Below are positions 8,932 to 18,448 of a stretch of 64,000 bases of DNA, piece by piece. Under the pieces are notes generated by a model that did no database searches, was not told the origin of the DNA, and was given only the letters and a program-made list of their open reading frames with translations. The stretch comes from Candidatus Ornithobacterium hominis. Lineage in GTDB: Bacteria > Bacteroidota > Bacteroidia > Flavobacteriales > Weeksellaceae. The stretch's first letter is position 1, and the number at the start of each line of letters is the position of its first letter. The stretch spans positions 248,001 to 312,000 of the forward strand of contig NZ_OX579588.1 of assembly GCF_951229915.1 (NCBI RefSeq). The letters run 5' to 3'. Position numbers and translations under genes: made by a program.

Positions 8932-9498
8932 ATGCAAAAATACCTCATTGTGGGCTTGGGTAATCCAGGTCAGAAATACGAAAAAACACGTCATAATATT
9001 GGCTTTTTGATTTTGAACCGAATGGCTGAAAAAGCCTGTGCGTCTTTTGAAAATGGGAATTTTGGCGAAATTTTGCAGTTTAAATACAAAGCAAGACCCG
9101 TTGTTTTACTCAAGCCAAATACCTTTATGAACTTGAGCGGAAATGCTGTTCAATTTTGGATGAAAAAAGAAAACATCAACCTAGAGAATTTATTGGTAGT
9201 AACGGATGATTTGAACTTGCCCTTTGGAACTTTACGACTGCGAGGGAAGGGCAGCGACGGCGGACACAATGGTTTAAAGCATATTCAGCAAGTCCTGAAC
9301 ACAACAAAATATCCGAAGTTACGCTTTGGAATTGGCGATGAATTTAGCCGAGGACAACAGATAGACTATGTTTTGGGTGAATGGAGTGATGATGAAAATC
9401 TAAAATTAAACGAGCGTGTGGAAACCGCTGCTGAAACCTGTTTTAGCTTTATTTTTGCAGGGCTTGCAAATACGATGAATCAATTTAACGGGAAATGA
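8932..9498 (+). CDS. pth: Peptidyl-tRNA hydrolase
   Basis: 188 aa from the ATG at 8932, giving the canonical start MQKYLIVGLGNPG. An upstream in-frame TTG (8905) would add nine unconserved residues and precede the promoter box. Pth releases tRNA from prematurely dropped peptidyl-tRNA. The catalytic His lies in KTRHNIGF, with the conserved FMNLSGNAV and GGHNGLK segments following. Its stop overlaps the start of plsC by 4 nt, so the two are co-transcribed. Confidence 0.97.
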   Translation: MQKYLIVGLGNPGQKYEKTRHNIGFLILNRMAEKACASFENGNFGEILQFKYKARPVVLLKPNTFMNLSGNAVQFWMKKENINLENLLVVTDDLNLPFGTLRLRGKGSDGGHNGLKHIQQVLNTTKYPKLRFGIGDEFSRGQQIDYVLGEWSDDENLKLNERVETAAETCFSFIFAGLANTMNQFNGK

Positions 9499-10247
9499 AA
9501 ATCATAAGCGGTGCGTTGAGTTTTCTTTGGCGAATTTGGTTTGTACTGATTACCATTCTTTTTACTTTATTTTTTGCTCCTTTTGTTATTTTCCCTCTAA
9601 GTTTTCGGGAGAAGGACACCAAATACCTAGCTCAAGCTTTACGTCTTTGGGCACAATTGATTTTTTACGGTTCAGGTTTGAGCTATCAACTTCATTCGCA
9701 TGAAAAATTAGATCATAATCAAGCTTACATCATTGTAGCCAATCATACTTCTTTGATGGACATTATGCTAATGCTCATCATTGTAAAGCAACCATTGGTT
9801 TTTGTAGGCAAAGCAGAACTCTCTAAACTCCCTATTTTTGGCCCAGTTTATAAAAGAGTGAATATTCCAGTAGACAGGCAGAATGCAGCAAGTCGAGCTT
9901 TGGTCTTTAGGAAAGTTTCAGAAAAAATCAAGCAAGGAAAATCCGTGTGTATTTTCCCCGAAGGAGGAGTGCCAAATTCTCAAGTTTTTTTAGACGATTT
10001 CAAAGATGGGCCATTTGCATTGAGTGCTATTTTGAAGATTCCCATGGTGGTATTTAGCTTTTGTGGAATGAAGGAACGCTTACCTTATGGCTACTTCACG
10101 GGTGGGCCGGGGCGAGTAGAAGTGTTCTTGAACGAAATTATTCCAGCTGGGAAGTTTGAGAAAAAAGAAATCCCAAAGTACAAAGAATATGTTTATCAAC
10201 AGATATATCAGCAGCTGAAAATCTATGAGGAAAATAAAAATTTTTAA
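9495..10247 (+). CDS. plsC: 1-acyl-sn-glycerol-3-phosphate acyltransferase
   Basis: 250 aa. It transfers an acyl chain to lysophosphatidic acid to make phosphatidic acid for membrane lipids. The catalytic NHTSLMD (N83-D89) is the NHx4D box, and FPEGG near 156 binds the glycerophosphate. One or two N-terminal membrane segments (residues 8-37). It overlaps pth by ATGA. A repeat copy covers its stop codon. Confidence 0.92.
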   Translation: MKIISGALSFLWRIWFVLITILFTLFFAPFVIFPLSFREKDTKYLAQALRLWAQLIFYGSGLSYQLHSHEKLDHNQAYIIVANHTSLMDIMLMLIIVKQPLVFVGKAELSKLPIFGPVYKRVNIPVDRQNAASRALVFRKVSEKIKQGKSVCIFPEGGVPNSQVFLDDFKDGPFALSAILKIPMVVFSFCGMKERLPYGYFTGGPGRVEVFLNEIIPAGKFEKKEIPKYKEYVYQQIYQQLKIYEENKNF

Positions 10248-10261
10248 AGCCTTTAAAAATT
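10240..10261. repeat. AAGGCTT iterated motif, intact copy at the end of plsC
   Basis: TTTTTTAAAGCCTTTAAAAA around the core at 10247-10253 (minus orientation). It overlaps the plsC stop codon and lies just upstream of the bcp -7-like box. Confidence 0.8.
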
Positions 10262-10263
10262 TT

Positions 10264-10271
10264 TATCTTTA
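10264..10271 (+). promoter_or_regulatory. bcp promoter -7-like element
   Basis: TATCTTTA differs from TAnnTTTG only in the last base and ends 5 nt before the ATG at 10277, the same geometry as at hemA and pth. Confidence 0.45.
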
Positions 10272-10276
10272 CCTCT

Positions 10277-10735
10277 ATGCAGAAAATGTTAGAAAAAGGC
10301 GATCAAATTCCTAATGTTGCAGGAATAGACCAAAACGGGAAGGAAATTAGGCTAGAGCAGTTCCGAGGCAAAAAGCTAGTGATTTTCTTTTACCCAAAAG
10401 CTAGCACACCAGGTTGCACCAAAGAAGCCTGTAACTTGAATGACTACCGAAAAGAATTAGAAAGGTTTGGTTATCAAATAATTGGAGTGAGTGCAGATTC
10501 AGTGAAGCGACAAAAAAACTTTAGTGATAAATATGAATTTCAGTATCCGCTAATTGCAGATGAAAACAAAGAAATCATTCAAGCTTTTGGTGTTTGGGGG
10601 CCAAAAAAATTCATGGGGAAAGAATATCAAGGGATTCACCGTACAACCTTTCTAGTGGATGAAAATGGCATCATAGAAGAAGTTATTAAAAACGTGAAAA
10701 CAAAAGAACACGCACAGCAAATTTTAAATCAATAA
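10277..10735 (+). CDS. bcp: Thioredoxin-dependent thiol peroxidase, BCP/PrxQ type
   Basis: 152 aa. It reduces hydrogen peroxide and organic peroxides. The peroxidatic Cys is C47 in STPGCTKEAC and the resolving Cys C52 lies five residues on, the PrxQ/BCP arrangement. 'GVWGPKKFMGKEYQGIHRTTF' (near 110-130) is also typical. The start ATG at 10277 follows a promoter box; a second ATG at 10286 is possible. It is followed by recA after 7 nt. Confidence 0.94.
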   Translation: MQKMLEKGDQIPNVAGIDQNGKEIRLEQFRGKKLVIFFYPKASTPGCTKEACNLNDYRKELERFGYQIIGVSADSVKRQKNFSDKYEFQYPLIADENKEIIQAFGVWGPKKFMGKEYQGIHRTTFLVDENGIIEEVIKNVKTKEHAQQILNQ

Positions 10736-10742
10736 TTAAGAA

Positions 10743-11768
10743 ATGGCAGAAAAAGATACCAATTCAGAAAAGAAAAAAGCGCTCCAGCTGGTGCTGGATA
10801 AAATGGATAAAACCTATGGCAAAGGAACGGTAATGCGCATGGGTGATGATGCGATAGATGAAAACATAGCGGTGATTCCTTCGGGCTCACTGGGGCTAGA
10901 TATTGCTTTGGGCGTTGGTGGCTACCCACGTGGAAGAATTATCGAAATTTATGGGCCGGAATCTTCAGGGAAGACAACTTTGACGCTTCACGCAATTGCA
11001 GAAGCTCAGAAAGCAGGTGGTATAGCGGCTTTCATCGATGCAGAACATGCTTTTGACCGTTATTATGCACAAAATCTGGGGATTGATGTGGAGAATTTAA
11101 TTATTTCTCAACCCGATAATGGAGAGCAAGCCTTGGAAATTGCTGATAATTTAATCCGTTCGGGAGCGATTGACATCATTGTGATAGACTCGGTGGCGGC
11201 ATTGACGCCAAAAGCTGAAATTGAAGGTGAAATGGGGGACTCTAAAGTGGGGTTGCAAGCGCGTCTAATGTCACAAGCTCTACGTAAGTTAACTGGTTCT
11301 ATCAACAAAACAAAATGTACGGCTATTTTCATCAACCAATTGAGAGAAAAAATAGGCGTAATGTTTGGAAGTCCCGAAACGACGACGGGTGGTAATGCAT
11401 TGAAATTCTATGCATCAGTTCGTTTAGATATTCGTCGTTCAACGCAAATCAAAGATAACGATAATGAAATTACTGGAAACCAAACGCGCGTGAAAGTCGT
11501 GAAAAATAAAGTGGCTCCACCGTTCCGTAAGGCAGAATTTGACATTATGTATGGTACAGGAATTTCTAAAAATGGAGAAATTCTTGATATTGGAGTGGAT
11601 TTGGGTATTATACAAAAAAGTGGCTCATGGTATTCTTACAATGATTCTCGACTAGGGCAAGGGCGAGATGCGGTAAAAGCCATTATTGGTGACAACCCAG
11701 AGTTAGCTGAAGAAATCGAAAATAAAATCAAAGAAGAGCTAAAAGAAAAAGATACTGCTCAGAAATAA
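10743..11768 (+). CDS. recA: Recombinase RecA
   Basis: 341 aa. It forms filaments on single-stranded DNA, drives strand exchange and triggers LexA-type self-cleavage. Walker [10 protein letters not shown] is at 71-79, Walker [11 protein letters not shown] near 143-152, and loop L2 with [12 protein letters not shown] near 207-218. Start and length are normal. A strong terminator follows at 11808-11840. No SOS box is recognised upstream; with only 7 nt to bcp it may be read from the bcp promoter. Confidence 0.98.
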   Translation: MAEKDTNSEKKKALQLVLDKMDKTYGKGTVMRMGDDAIDENIAVIPSGSLGLDIALGVGGYPRGRIIEIYGPESSGKTTLTLHAIAEAQKAGGIAAFIDAEHAFDRYYAQNLGIDVENLIISQPDNGEQALEIADNLIRSGAIDIIVIDSVAALTPKAEIEGEMGDSKVGLQARLMSQALRKLTGSINKTKCTAIFINQLREKIGVMFGSPETTTGGNALKFYASVRLDIRRSTQIKDNDNEITGNQTRVKVVKNKVAPPFRKAEFDIMYGTGISKNGEILDIGVDLGIIQKSGSWYSYNDSRLGQGRDAVKAIIGDNPELAEEIENKIKEELKEKDTAQK

Positions 11769-12109
11769 AAAAATCTAAGCCTTAAAAAAAAATGTTGAAA
11801 ATTAAATAAATCCGTGAAAAATCTCACGGATTTTCTTTTTTATAGGGTAAAATACTATCATTTTACCACCAAAGGAGTCAATTAAAATAATGACGGCTAT
11901 ATTGATTTTTTACCTGAGTAGAATCAAAATTTCAAAGTTTTTAATGAAAAATGTATTTGTCTGAACATTATAAGATAAACTCAAAAATAGTTAAGCTCAA
12001 TTAGACATGTAAGATGCAGCTCTGCAACAAGCTTTCCAAAAAAAAACACTGACTTTTGTAGTTTTTTTGTTGCAAAAAATTTCTTAGTTTTAGAGAAAAA
12101 ATTTGACTT
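11769..12109. other. Intergenic region between recA and the Usp gene
   Basis: 341 bp without a gene. It holds an AAGGCTT repeat (minus orientation, core 11777-11783), the recA terminator, and a second hairpin GGTAAAAT/ATTTTACC at 11846-11867 of unknown role. Further on TGCAACAA (12023-12030) and TTGTTGCA (12067-12074) are inverted copies, and a -7-like TAGTTTTA lies at 12085-12092. Confidence 0.5.
11808..11840 (+). terminator. recA terminator
   Basis: A perfect 10-bp stem, AAATCCGTGA (11808-11817) with TCACGGATTT (11824-11833), loop of 6 nt, followed by TCTTTTTT. Classic intrinsic terminator 40 nt after the recA stop. Confidence 0.85.
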
Positions 12110-12970
12110 ATGTTTAATCTTGTCATTCCTACCGATTTTTCTCAAGAAAACCGTGAAACTGTTTTTTCTTTTTTAGATATTTTCTTTCAGCACTTACCAA
12201 AAGAAGGTGTTACAAAATTAACTCTTCTGAATGCGTATGATACACCGCGGGTTGGGCAGAGTATAATATACAATATGGACGAAAAACTAAGTGAAATAAG
12301 CGAAGAGGATTTGGAGAAAGAAGCGAACTTCATCAAAGAGAGGTTTGGTAATGTATCTGATTATCAGATTGAAAAGTGTTCACAAAAAGGCTCATTGCTC
12401 AATGTTTTGCATCTTTATGATAAAAAAGATGAGATTGATTTTGTTATCTTGTCTTATAAAGCTGATAACTTCTTTGATAAGATATTCAGAAACAGCGAGT
12501 TAAACCCTTCTAATATCGTTAACAGCTTAAAAGAGCCAGTTTTGTTTTTGCCCAAAGGCCAAACGCCGAAGGATATAAAAACAATTTTATTTGGAGTAGA
12601 TTTAAAGCCATTTGATAATGATAAAGATTTCGAATTATTTTTAAAATTTGCAGAATTTTTTGGAGCTGAAATTAAATTTATACACATCAATACTGGAGCT
12701 GAAGGAATGAACGAACAGCTGTTTCATGATACTTTTGACTCCAAACTATCCTCTTTCAGAGGAGAGTACAGCTACGTAGAAATTCAATCCCCTAGAGTTA
12801 TTGATGGTTATTTGGAATTTACGAAAGAAAACAATCCAGATATGGTTGTTTTGATAGAACGAGAAGACAATTTCTTAAAAAGCTTTTTAGGTGATAGTTT
12901 TGCTGATAATTTTTCAAAATCATTCACTTCTCCGCTACTGGTTTTGAGCGAAAAGTATGATAATGAATAA
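12110..12970 (+). CDS. Universal stress protein, tandem UspA domains
   Basis: 286 aa. Two consecutive Usp folds: the first starts 'FNLVIPTDFSQENRETV' and ends near LKEPVLFLPKG (about residue 145); the second starts with IKTILFGVDLKPF and ends SFTSPLLVLSEK. The ATP-binding G-2x-G-9x-G(S/T) signature is not clear in either half, so nucleotide binding is uncertain. Monocistronic, between two terminators. Usp proteins respond to stress and growth arrest; the exact role cannot be told. Confidence 0.85.
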   Translation: MFNLVIPTDFSQENRETVFSFLDIFFQHLPKEGVTKLTLLNAYDTPRVGQSIIYNMDEKLSEISEEDLEKEANFIKERFGNVSDYQIEKCSQKGSLLNVLHLYDKKDEIDFVILSYKADNFFDKIFRNSELNPSNIVNSLKEPVLFLPKGQTPKDIKTILFGVDLKPFDNDKDFELFLKFAEFFGAEIKFIHINTGAEGMNEQLFHDTFDSKLSSFRGEYSYVEIQSPRVIDGYLEFTKENNPDMVVLIEREDNFLKSFLGDSFADNFSKSFTSPLLVLSEKYDNE

Positions 12971-12983
12971 AAAAGGTTAAAAA

Positions 12984-13020
12984 AAGCCATTTTAAAACAG
13001 ATTGAAATGGCTTCTTTTTT
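12984..13020. terminator. Terminator between the Usp gene and pepD
   Basis: AAGCCATTT (12984-12992) and AAATGGCTT (13005-13013) form a perfect 9-bp stem followed by TCTTTTTTT on the plus strand and preceded by an A-run, which is a T-run on the minus strand. It can serve both convergent genes. Confidence 0.8.
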
Positions 13021-13031
13021 TAAAAAAAAAT

Positions 13032-14492
13032 CTACTTATTTGGTATTTTTTCTAAAATATTGAGCAAATATTTCCAAAATTTTTGAGTTGAAGAAATGCT
13101 TACCTTCTCATCAGGTGAATGAGCCCCAAGTATCGTCGGGCCAAGTGAAATCATATCTAAACCAGGAATTCTCTCGCCCAAAATCCCACATTCTAAACCT
13201 GCGTGGCAAGCAACAATATTGGGCTTATGACTGAACATCTCAAGGTAAAGATTTTCTAAAAGCTTTAAAATCTCAGAATTAGGATTTGGCTGCCAACCTG
13301 GGTAAGAGCCTGACAATTCTGTAGTAAAACCAGCCTTAGAAAAAGCTTCCTCTAGAAGTTGAGAAACTTCATCCTTTGTTGATTCCATGCTGCTGCGCGT
13401 CAAATTTTCAATTTCAGCCTTGCCCTCTTTCAGTTCAATTTTAGCAACATTATTAGATGCTTCTACTAGGCCAGGCATGTTTTCGCTCATTTTATAGACA
13501 CCGTTGTGTAAATTTTTAATAAGGCTTAAAAAATCTTCAGTATCTTTTTCACTCAAAGTTTTATCTAGAGCAGTTACTTTTGCGTCGATGAGGATTTGAA
13601 GTTTAGGGTCAACTTCATTAAACTCCTTTTTGATATCCCAAGCTTTAGCTTCTATAGCTCTCCCTATTTCTGCCACATCCTCATTTTTCACAACAATTTT
13701 TGCCCAAGCTTCCCGCGGGATAGCATTTCGTAACCCCCCACCTTCAAACTCAGCAATTCTAAATTTAGATTCCACTGAAGTCAACAAGCGAGCAAGAATT
13801 TTATTAGAATTTCCTAAGCCTTTATGAATTTCCATTCCACTGTGGCCACCTTTCAATCCTTTCACGCTGATTTTCATACCATAGGATTCATCATCGTTCA
13901 CGCTCTCTAGCTCATAAGTTCGGTGAGCTGTGACATCCACGCCGCCAGCACAGCCAATCCCGATTTCATCATCATCTTCAGTATCAAGATTAAGAAGAAT
14001 TTTACCATTGAGTAGACTCCCGTCCAGTTGCTGCGCACCAGTCATTCCCGTTTCTTCATCTATGGTGAAAAGCGCTTCGATTGGCGGATGCTGAATATCT
14101 TGAGAAGCCAAAATAGCCATGATGCTTGCAACTCCCAAGCCATTGTCTGCACCCAAAGTTGTGCCCTTTGCCATGACCCAATCGCCATCAACTTTCATTT
14201 CAATTCCTTGCGTATCAAAGTCAAAATCGGTGTCATCATTTTTCTGATGAACCATATCCAAATGCGATTGCAGAATCACTGTCTTGCGATTTTCCATTCC
14301 CTTAGAAGCTGGTTTTTTAATGATGACGTTGCCTATTTCATCTTCCAAGGTTTCTAGGTTTAATGATTTCCCAAAATCCACCATAAAACGACGGATTTTT
14401 TCTTCCTTTTTAGAAGCTCGAGGAACTGCATTCAAGTCAGCAAAAAAATTCCACAAAGCTCTTGGTTTAAGATTTCTAATTTCTTGATTCAT
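13032..14492 (-). CDS. pepD: Aminoacyl-histidine dipeptidase, M20 family (PepD type)
   Basis: 486 aa, the usual PepD length. A zinc-dependent cytosolic peptidase for Xaa-His dipeptides. Metal and catalytic motifs are visible: QSHLDMVHQKN (His/Asp), TTLGADNGLGVA (bridging Asp), TIDEETGMTGA (Glu-Glu) and ACHAGLECG toward the C-terminus. The insert domain with GGHSGMEIHKG follows. It lies downstream of a second M20 enzyme on the same strand with 21 nt between them, so a peptide-utilisation operon is likely. Repeat copies at 13521 and 13816 encode FLSL and KGLGN. Confidence 0.93.
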   Translation of the reverse strand: MNQEIRNLKPRALWNFFADLNAVPRASKKEEKIRRFMVDFGKSLNLETLEDEIGNVIIKKPASKGMENRKTVILQSHLDMVHQKNDDTDFDFDTQGIEMKVDGDWVMAKGTTLGADNGLGVASIMAILASQDIQHPPIEALFTIDEETGMTGAQQLDGSLLNGKILLNLDTEDDDEIGIGCAGGVDVTAHRTYELESVNDDESYGMKISVKGLKGGHSGMEIHKGLGNSNKILARLLTSVESKFRIAEFEGGGLRNAIPREAWAKIVVKNEDVAEIGRAIEAKAWDIKKEFNEVDPKLQILIDAKVTALDKTLSEKDTEDFLSLIKNLHNGVYKMSENMPGLVEASNNVAKIELKEGKAEIENLTRSSMESTKDEVSQLLEEAFSKAGFTTELSGSYPGWQPNPNSEILKLLENLYLEMFSHKPNIVACHAGLECGILGERIPGLDMISLGPTILGAHSPDEKVSISSTQKFWKYLLNILEKIPNK

Positions 14493-14513
14493 ATTTTTTA
14501 AGCTTTTAAAAAA

Positions 14514-15899
14514 TTAAAATTTTTCTGAATAATATTTATAAAAATAAGGGATAGTTTCAATTCCTTTGAAGAAATTATCAACCCCAAAATTCTCATTGGG
14601 TGAATGAATAACATCAGAATTCAAGCCAAACCCCATGAGGACAGATTTGCTTTCTAAAACTTCTTCAAACAATGCCACAATTGGAATGCTCCCACCCGAC
14701 CTGTAAGGCAAAGCCTCTTTGCCAAAAGTCGTTGTCATGGCTTCTTTTGCTGCCAAATACCCTGAGCTTGCAACAGGCAAAACATAAGGTTGGCCACCGT
14801 GAAGGATTTGGCAATTTACACGCACAGAATTAGGCGCTATTTTCTCAAAATAAGATTTAAATAATTTTGAGATTTTTTCTGAATTTTGATGAGGAACCAA
14901 ACGCATTGAGATTTTTGCAAAAGCCTTAGAGGGGATCACCGTTTTAGCTCCCTCACCAGTGTACCCGCCCCAAATGCCGTTCACATCTAGCGTTGGGCGA
15001 ATAGAAGTTCGTTCGTTGGTAGAAAAACCTTTTTCACCTTGAATGTCTTTGATGCCAATTGCATTTTTATACTTTTCTAAATCAAATGGAATTTTAGCCA
15101 TCTCTCGCCTTTCTTGCTCTGTCAATTCTTCTACATCATCATAAAATCCTGGGATATTGATATGCCCGTTATCATCTATCAAGCCAGAAATCATATCACT
15201 TAAGACATTGATGGGGTTGGGGACAGCACCGCCATAGATGCCGCTATGCATATCTCGGTTAGCACCTTCCACTTCTATCTCTACGTAACTCAGCCCTCTC
15301 AAGCCTACACAAATAGACGGGATATCCTTCCCAGCTAATGTAGTATCAGAGATTAGAATAATATCATTTTCTAATTTCTCTTTATTTTCTTTGATGAAAG
15401 AACCTAAATGCTCTGAGCCGATTTCTTCTTCACCTTCGATCATGAATTTCACATTACAGGGTAAGGAGTCATTTTCTATCATAGCTTCGATGGCTTTCAC
15501 GTGCATGAAAAACTGCCCTTTGTCATCAGAAGCTCCACGAGCAAAGATAGCTCCATTGGGGTGAATCTGCGTTTCTTTAATGACGGGCTCAAAAGGCTCT
15601 GAATCCCAAAGTTCGAGCGGGTCTGGAGGTTGAACGTCGTAGTGGCCATAGACTAAAATAGTAGGTAAATTTTTGTCAATGATTTTATCGCCATACACAA
15701 TCGGATGCCCTTCTGTAGAGCAAATTTCAACATTTTCTAGCCCCGCTTGTATTAAGAATTTTTTGGTCAAATCTGCTGTTTTCAGCATATCATCTTTATA
15801 GCGAGAGTCTGCGCTGATGCTCGGAATCTTTAATAATTCAAATAATTCGTCTAGAAAACGCTGTTGATGCTCCTTGATGTACGTATTTACTTTATCCAT
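14514..15899 (-). CDS. M20 family dipeptidase (CNDP-like)
   Basis: 461 aa. A zinc metallopeptidase related to cytosolic non-specific dipeptidase/carnosinase. It shows VYGHYDVQPPDP (metal His and catalytic Asp), ARGASDDKGQ (bridging Asp), MIEGEEEIGSEH (catalytic Glu and metal Glu) and 'MHSGIYGGAVPNP' in the dimerisation domain. Probably first gene of an operon with pepD. Start ATG at 15899. The two enzymes together would let the cell use small peptides. Confidence 0.92.
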   Translation of the reverse strand: MDKVNTYIKEHQQRFLDELFELLKIPSISADSRYKDDMLKTADLTKKFLIQAGLENVEICSTEGHPIVYGDKIIDKNLPTILVYGHYDVQPPDPLELWDSEPFEPVIKETQIHPNGAIFARGASDDKGQFFMHVKAIEAMIENDSLPCNVKFMIEGEEEIGSEHLGSFIKENKEKLENDIILISDTTLAGKDIPSICVGLRGLSYVEIEVEGANRDMHSGIYGGAVPNPINVLSDMISGLIDDNGHINIPGFYDDVEELTEQERREMAKIPFDLEKYKNAIGIKDIQGEKGFSTNERTSIRPTLDVNGIWGGYTGEGAKTVIPSKAFAKISMRLVPHQNSEKISKLFKSYFEKIAPNSVRVNCQILHGGQPYVLPVASSGYLAAKEAMTTTFGKEALPYRSGGSIPIVALFEEVLESKSVLMGFGLNSDVIHSPNENFGVDNFFKGIETIPYFYKYYSEKF

Positions 15900-15960
15900 A
15901 AATTTGAAATTAAACTTTTAAAGGCAATAAATTTAAAATCTTTTGGGCATAAATTAAGAA

Positions 15961-15980
15961 TTTTTAAAGGCTTAAAAAAA
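15961..15980. repeat. AAGGCTT iterated motif, intact intergenic copy
   Basis: TTTTTAAAGGCTTAAAAAAA with core 15967-15973, in the divergent spacer between the M20 dipeptidase and the histidine kinase. A degenerate copy (AAAAGCCTATTT) lies about 45 nt further right. Confidence 0.8.
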
Positions 15981-16073
15981 TTTTGTTTGAAAAGTCTGAA
16001 TTTTAATTCAAATTTAAAAGCCTATTTGAATTTTATGATTTGAATTTCTTTTATTTCTTAAATTTACCTCTGC

Positions 16074-17261
16074 ATGCCAAAAAAGTTTATAAAAAAACAA
16101 TTTTTCCGAAACAATTCTTTGAAGAGTTGGCTAGGTTTTTCTATGATATTTTTATTCTTCGCATTTATATTATATGCGTCTCATTATGTGGTCAATACGC
16201 TAAGGGCAGATGAGAAAAAAAAGGTGGAAAACATCAAAAATGCACTGGAATTGCTGAGTTCAGAAAAGGTGATTTCAGACCAATCGCGTGCTTTTGCGCT
16301 GAAGATTACCCAAGACAATACGTCGATTCCGTTGATTTTGATTGATGAAAAGGGAGAGTTTTCTTTTCAGAAAAATTTAGATCAAGAGGAAGAAAATTTG
16401 AGAAATAACCCAAAATATTTAGCTCAAAAAATTAAAAGCATGGCAGAATATCATCAGCCACTGGATGTTAATTTGCCTTTTGGTACTCAAAAAATTTATT
16501 ACGAAAAATCATTTTTACTATCTCGACTTCAGTCATATCCTTATTTGCTGATTTCCATTTTATTGGTATTTATGCTTTTTAGCATTTGGTACTTTAGCAC
16601 GATAGAGGCTCAGAAGAGGAGCTTTCTCTGGGCAGGAATGGCAAAGGAGACTGCCCACCAGATTGGCACGCCACTATCATCTTTGCTAGGCTGGATTGAA
16701 TTGCTCAAATTAGAAAGTTTAAAGGAAAAATCCATCCTCATTGAAATGCAAAAAGACGTCCACCGATTGAATTTAATCTCAGAACGCTTTTCTAAAATAG
16801 GTTCAGAACCTGAGCTGAAAAAGCAAGATTTAGTGAAAGTCTGCGAAGAAACATTTAGATACCTGAAGCAAAGGATTTCTAGCAAAGTAGCGTTTACTTT
16901 TTCCCATTCATCTTCGGTTATATATGCTGATATAAATGCAGAACTTTTGGGCTGGGTCATAGAGAATCTGGTGAAAAATGCGTTAGATGCCATGAAAAAT
17001 GAAGGTGAACTTAAATTCATCTTGAAAGAGCAGGAAGATAAAGTCAGAATTTTAATTCAAGATAATGGCTCAGGAATTCCACAGCAGAATAGAAAAAATG
17101 TATTCAAACCTGGTTTCACAACCAAAAAGAGAGGTTGGGGTTTGGGCTTATCTTTAGCTAAAAGAATAGTGGAAGATTACCACAGGGGGCAAATTTTTGT
17201 TTTGGAAAGTGACAAAAATGGAACGACTTTCCAGATTTTACTTCCCAAAATAAAAAATTAA
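16074..17261 (+). CDS. Sensor histidine kinase (orphan)
   Basis: 395 aa. Membrane segments at about 20-42 and 156-176 flank an extracytoplasmic sensor region of about 115 residues. The phosphoacceptor H195 lies in KETAHQIGTPLSS. The N box ENLVKNALDAM, G1 box DNGSGIP and G2 box GWGLGLSLAKRIVEDY are intact, so it should be an active kinase. No response regulator is adjacent on either side, so its partner must be encoded elsewhere. The signal sensed is unknown. Expressed from its own divergent promoter region. Confidence 0.9.
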   Translation: MPKKFIKKQFFRNNSLKSWLGFSMIFLFFAFILYASHYVVNTLRADEKKKVENIKNALELLSSEKVISDQSRAFALKITQDNTSIPLILIDEKGEFSFQKNLDQEEENLRNNPKYLAQKIKSMAEYHQPLDVNLPFGTQKIYYEKSFLLSRLQSYPYLLISILLVFMLFSIWYFSTIEAQKRSFLWAGMAKETAHQIGTPLSSLLGWIELLKLESLKEKSILIEMQKDVHRLNLISERFSKIGSEPELKKQDLVKVCEETFRYLKQRISSKVAFTFSHSSSVIYADINAELLGWVIENLVKNALDAMKNEGELKFILKEQEDKVRILIQDNGSGIPQQNRKNVFKPGFTTKKRGWGLGLSLAKRIVEDYHRGQIFVLESDKNGTTFQILLPKIKN

Positions 17262-17335
17262 TTTTCAAACAGGTATTTTCATCTTTTAAATGATTTGCTT
17301 TTAGTTTTTTGAAATTTAAACAAAGGCTAAAAAAA

Positions 17336-18448
17336 TCAGAAGAAAATTCTTTTTACCCTTGGAGAAATAGACGTCAGAATTTCATATGGAATGGTGTTTG
17401 CGCTAGCAGCCATTTCTTGGAAAGTGGGTTTTTTGCCAAAGAGAGTCGCGACCTCACCCACTTGGCAATCAATCTCTGAGACGTCAACCATGAGCATATC
17501 CATGCAAATAAGCCCGACGATGGGCGCTAGTTTCCCGTTGATTTTGACACTGAAGTTCCCATTGCTCAGATTTCGTGGAACTCCGTCGGCATAGCCAATA
17601 GATAGTGTGGCAATTCGGCTTTTGCGTTCTGCAATAAAACTTCGACCATAGCTGACGGATTCACCTTTTTCCACATGATGAATTTGTGAGATATAGGTTT
17701 TGAGCGAAGCTACAACTTCAAGTTCTTTCTGATGCAGCGGCTCATTGGAGTAGCCGTATAGTCCGATGCCGATGCGCACCATATCGAGATGAGCTTCTGG
17801 GAAGTTAGTGGTGCCCGAGGAGTTGGCGATATGCAATAGTGGGCGGTAACTCAATCTTTTGACTAAAAGCTCAGTGGTTTCTTTGAAAACATTAATTTGA
17901 TGTTGAGTAAACGCTTTGTCGCTCAAGTTATCGCTCTCGGCAAAATGAGAGAAAATACTTTGCACCTTCAGTTGAGGGAATTTTTTTAAAAGCTTTAAAA
18001 TTTTAGAAGTATCGTTTGGTGAAAAGCCAACGCGATTCATCCCCGTATTGATTTCTAGATGAATGGAATACGCTGAGAGGGAAGGGGAATTATTTATCTT
18101 CTCTCCAAGTTTTTCTAGCTTTTCAAGGCTGAAGATTGTAGGTTCTGCCTTGTATTTGATAAGCTGAGCATAGCAATCTTGGTCGGCATTCATCACCATG
18201 ATGGGCGTTTGGATGCCTTTTTTCCTTAATTTTATGACTTCAACGGGATATGCAACACCGAGATAATCCACACCAAGCTCGTTTAAAATCTGAGCGACTT
18301 TCACTGCGCCAAGCCCGTAAGCGTTGGCTTTCACCATTGCCATGATTTTGGTGCTGGGGGAGACTAGAGACTTTAAATAAATAAAATTATTTTTCAAGGC
18401 TTTAGAATTGATTTCCAAAACCGCATGATGTTTCAGGCGCTTAGACAT
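17336..18448 (-). CDS. alr: Alanine racemase
   Basis: 370 aa. A PLP enzyme that makes D-alanine for peptidoglycan. The PLP lysine is K40 in MVKANAYGLG, and the second catalytic base is the Tyr in SVSYGRSF near residue 255. The C-terminal LICMDMLMVDVS is family-typical. Its ATG overlaps the stop of the upstream lipoprotein gene (TAATG), so the two are coupled. A degenerate AAGGCTAAAAAAATC repeat sits just after its stop. Confidence 0.96.
   Translation of the reverse strand: MSKRLKHHAVLEINSKALKNNFIYLKSLVSPSTKIMAMVKANAYGLGAVKVAQILNELGVDYLGVAYPVEVIKLRKKGIQTPIMVMNADQDCYAQLIKYKAEPTIFSLEKLEKLGEKINNSPSLSAYSIHLEINTGMNRVGFSPNDTSKILKLLKKFPQLKVQSIFSHFAESDNLSDKAFTQHQINVFKETTELLVKRLSYRPLLHIANSSGTTNFPEAHLDMVRIGIGLYGYSNEPLHQKELEVVASLKTYISQIHHVEKGESVSYGRSFIAERKSRIATLSIGYADGVPRNLSNGNFSVKINGKLAPIVGLICMDMLMVDVSEIDCQVGEVATLFGKKPTFQEMAASANTIPYEILTSISPRVKRIFF

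Noticed and set aside
16610..17020. 136-codon minus-strand frame
   Set aside because: Antisense to the kinase core of the histidine kinase; no independent support.
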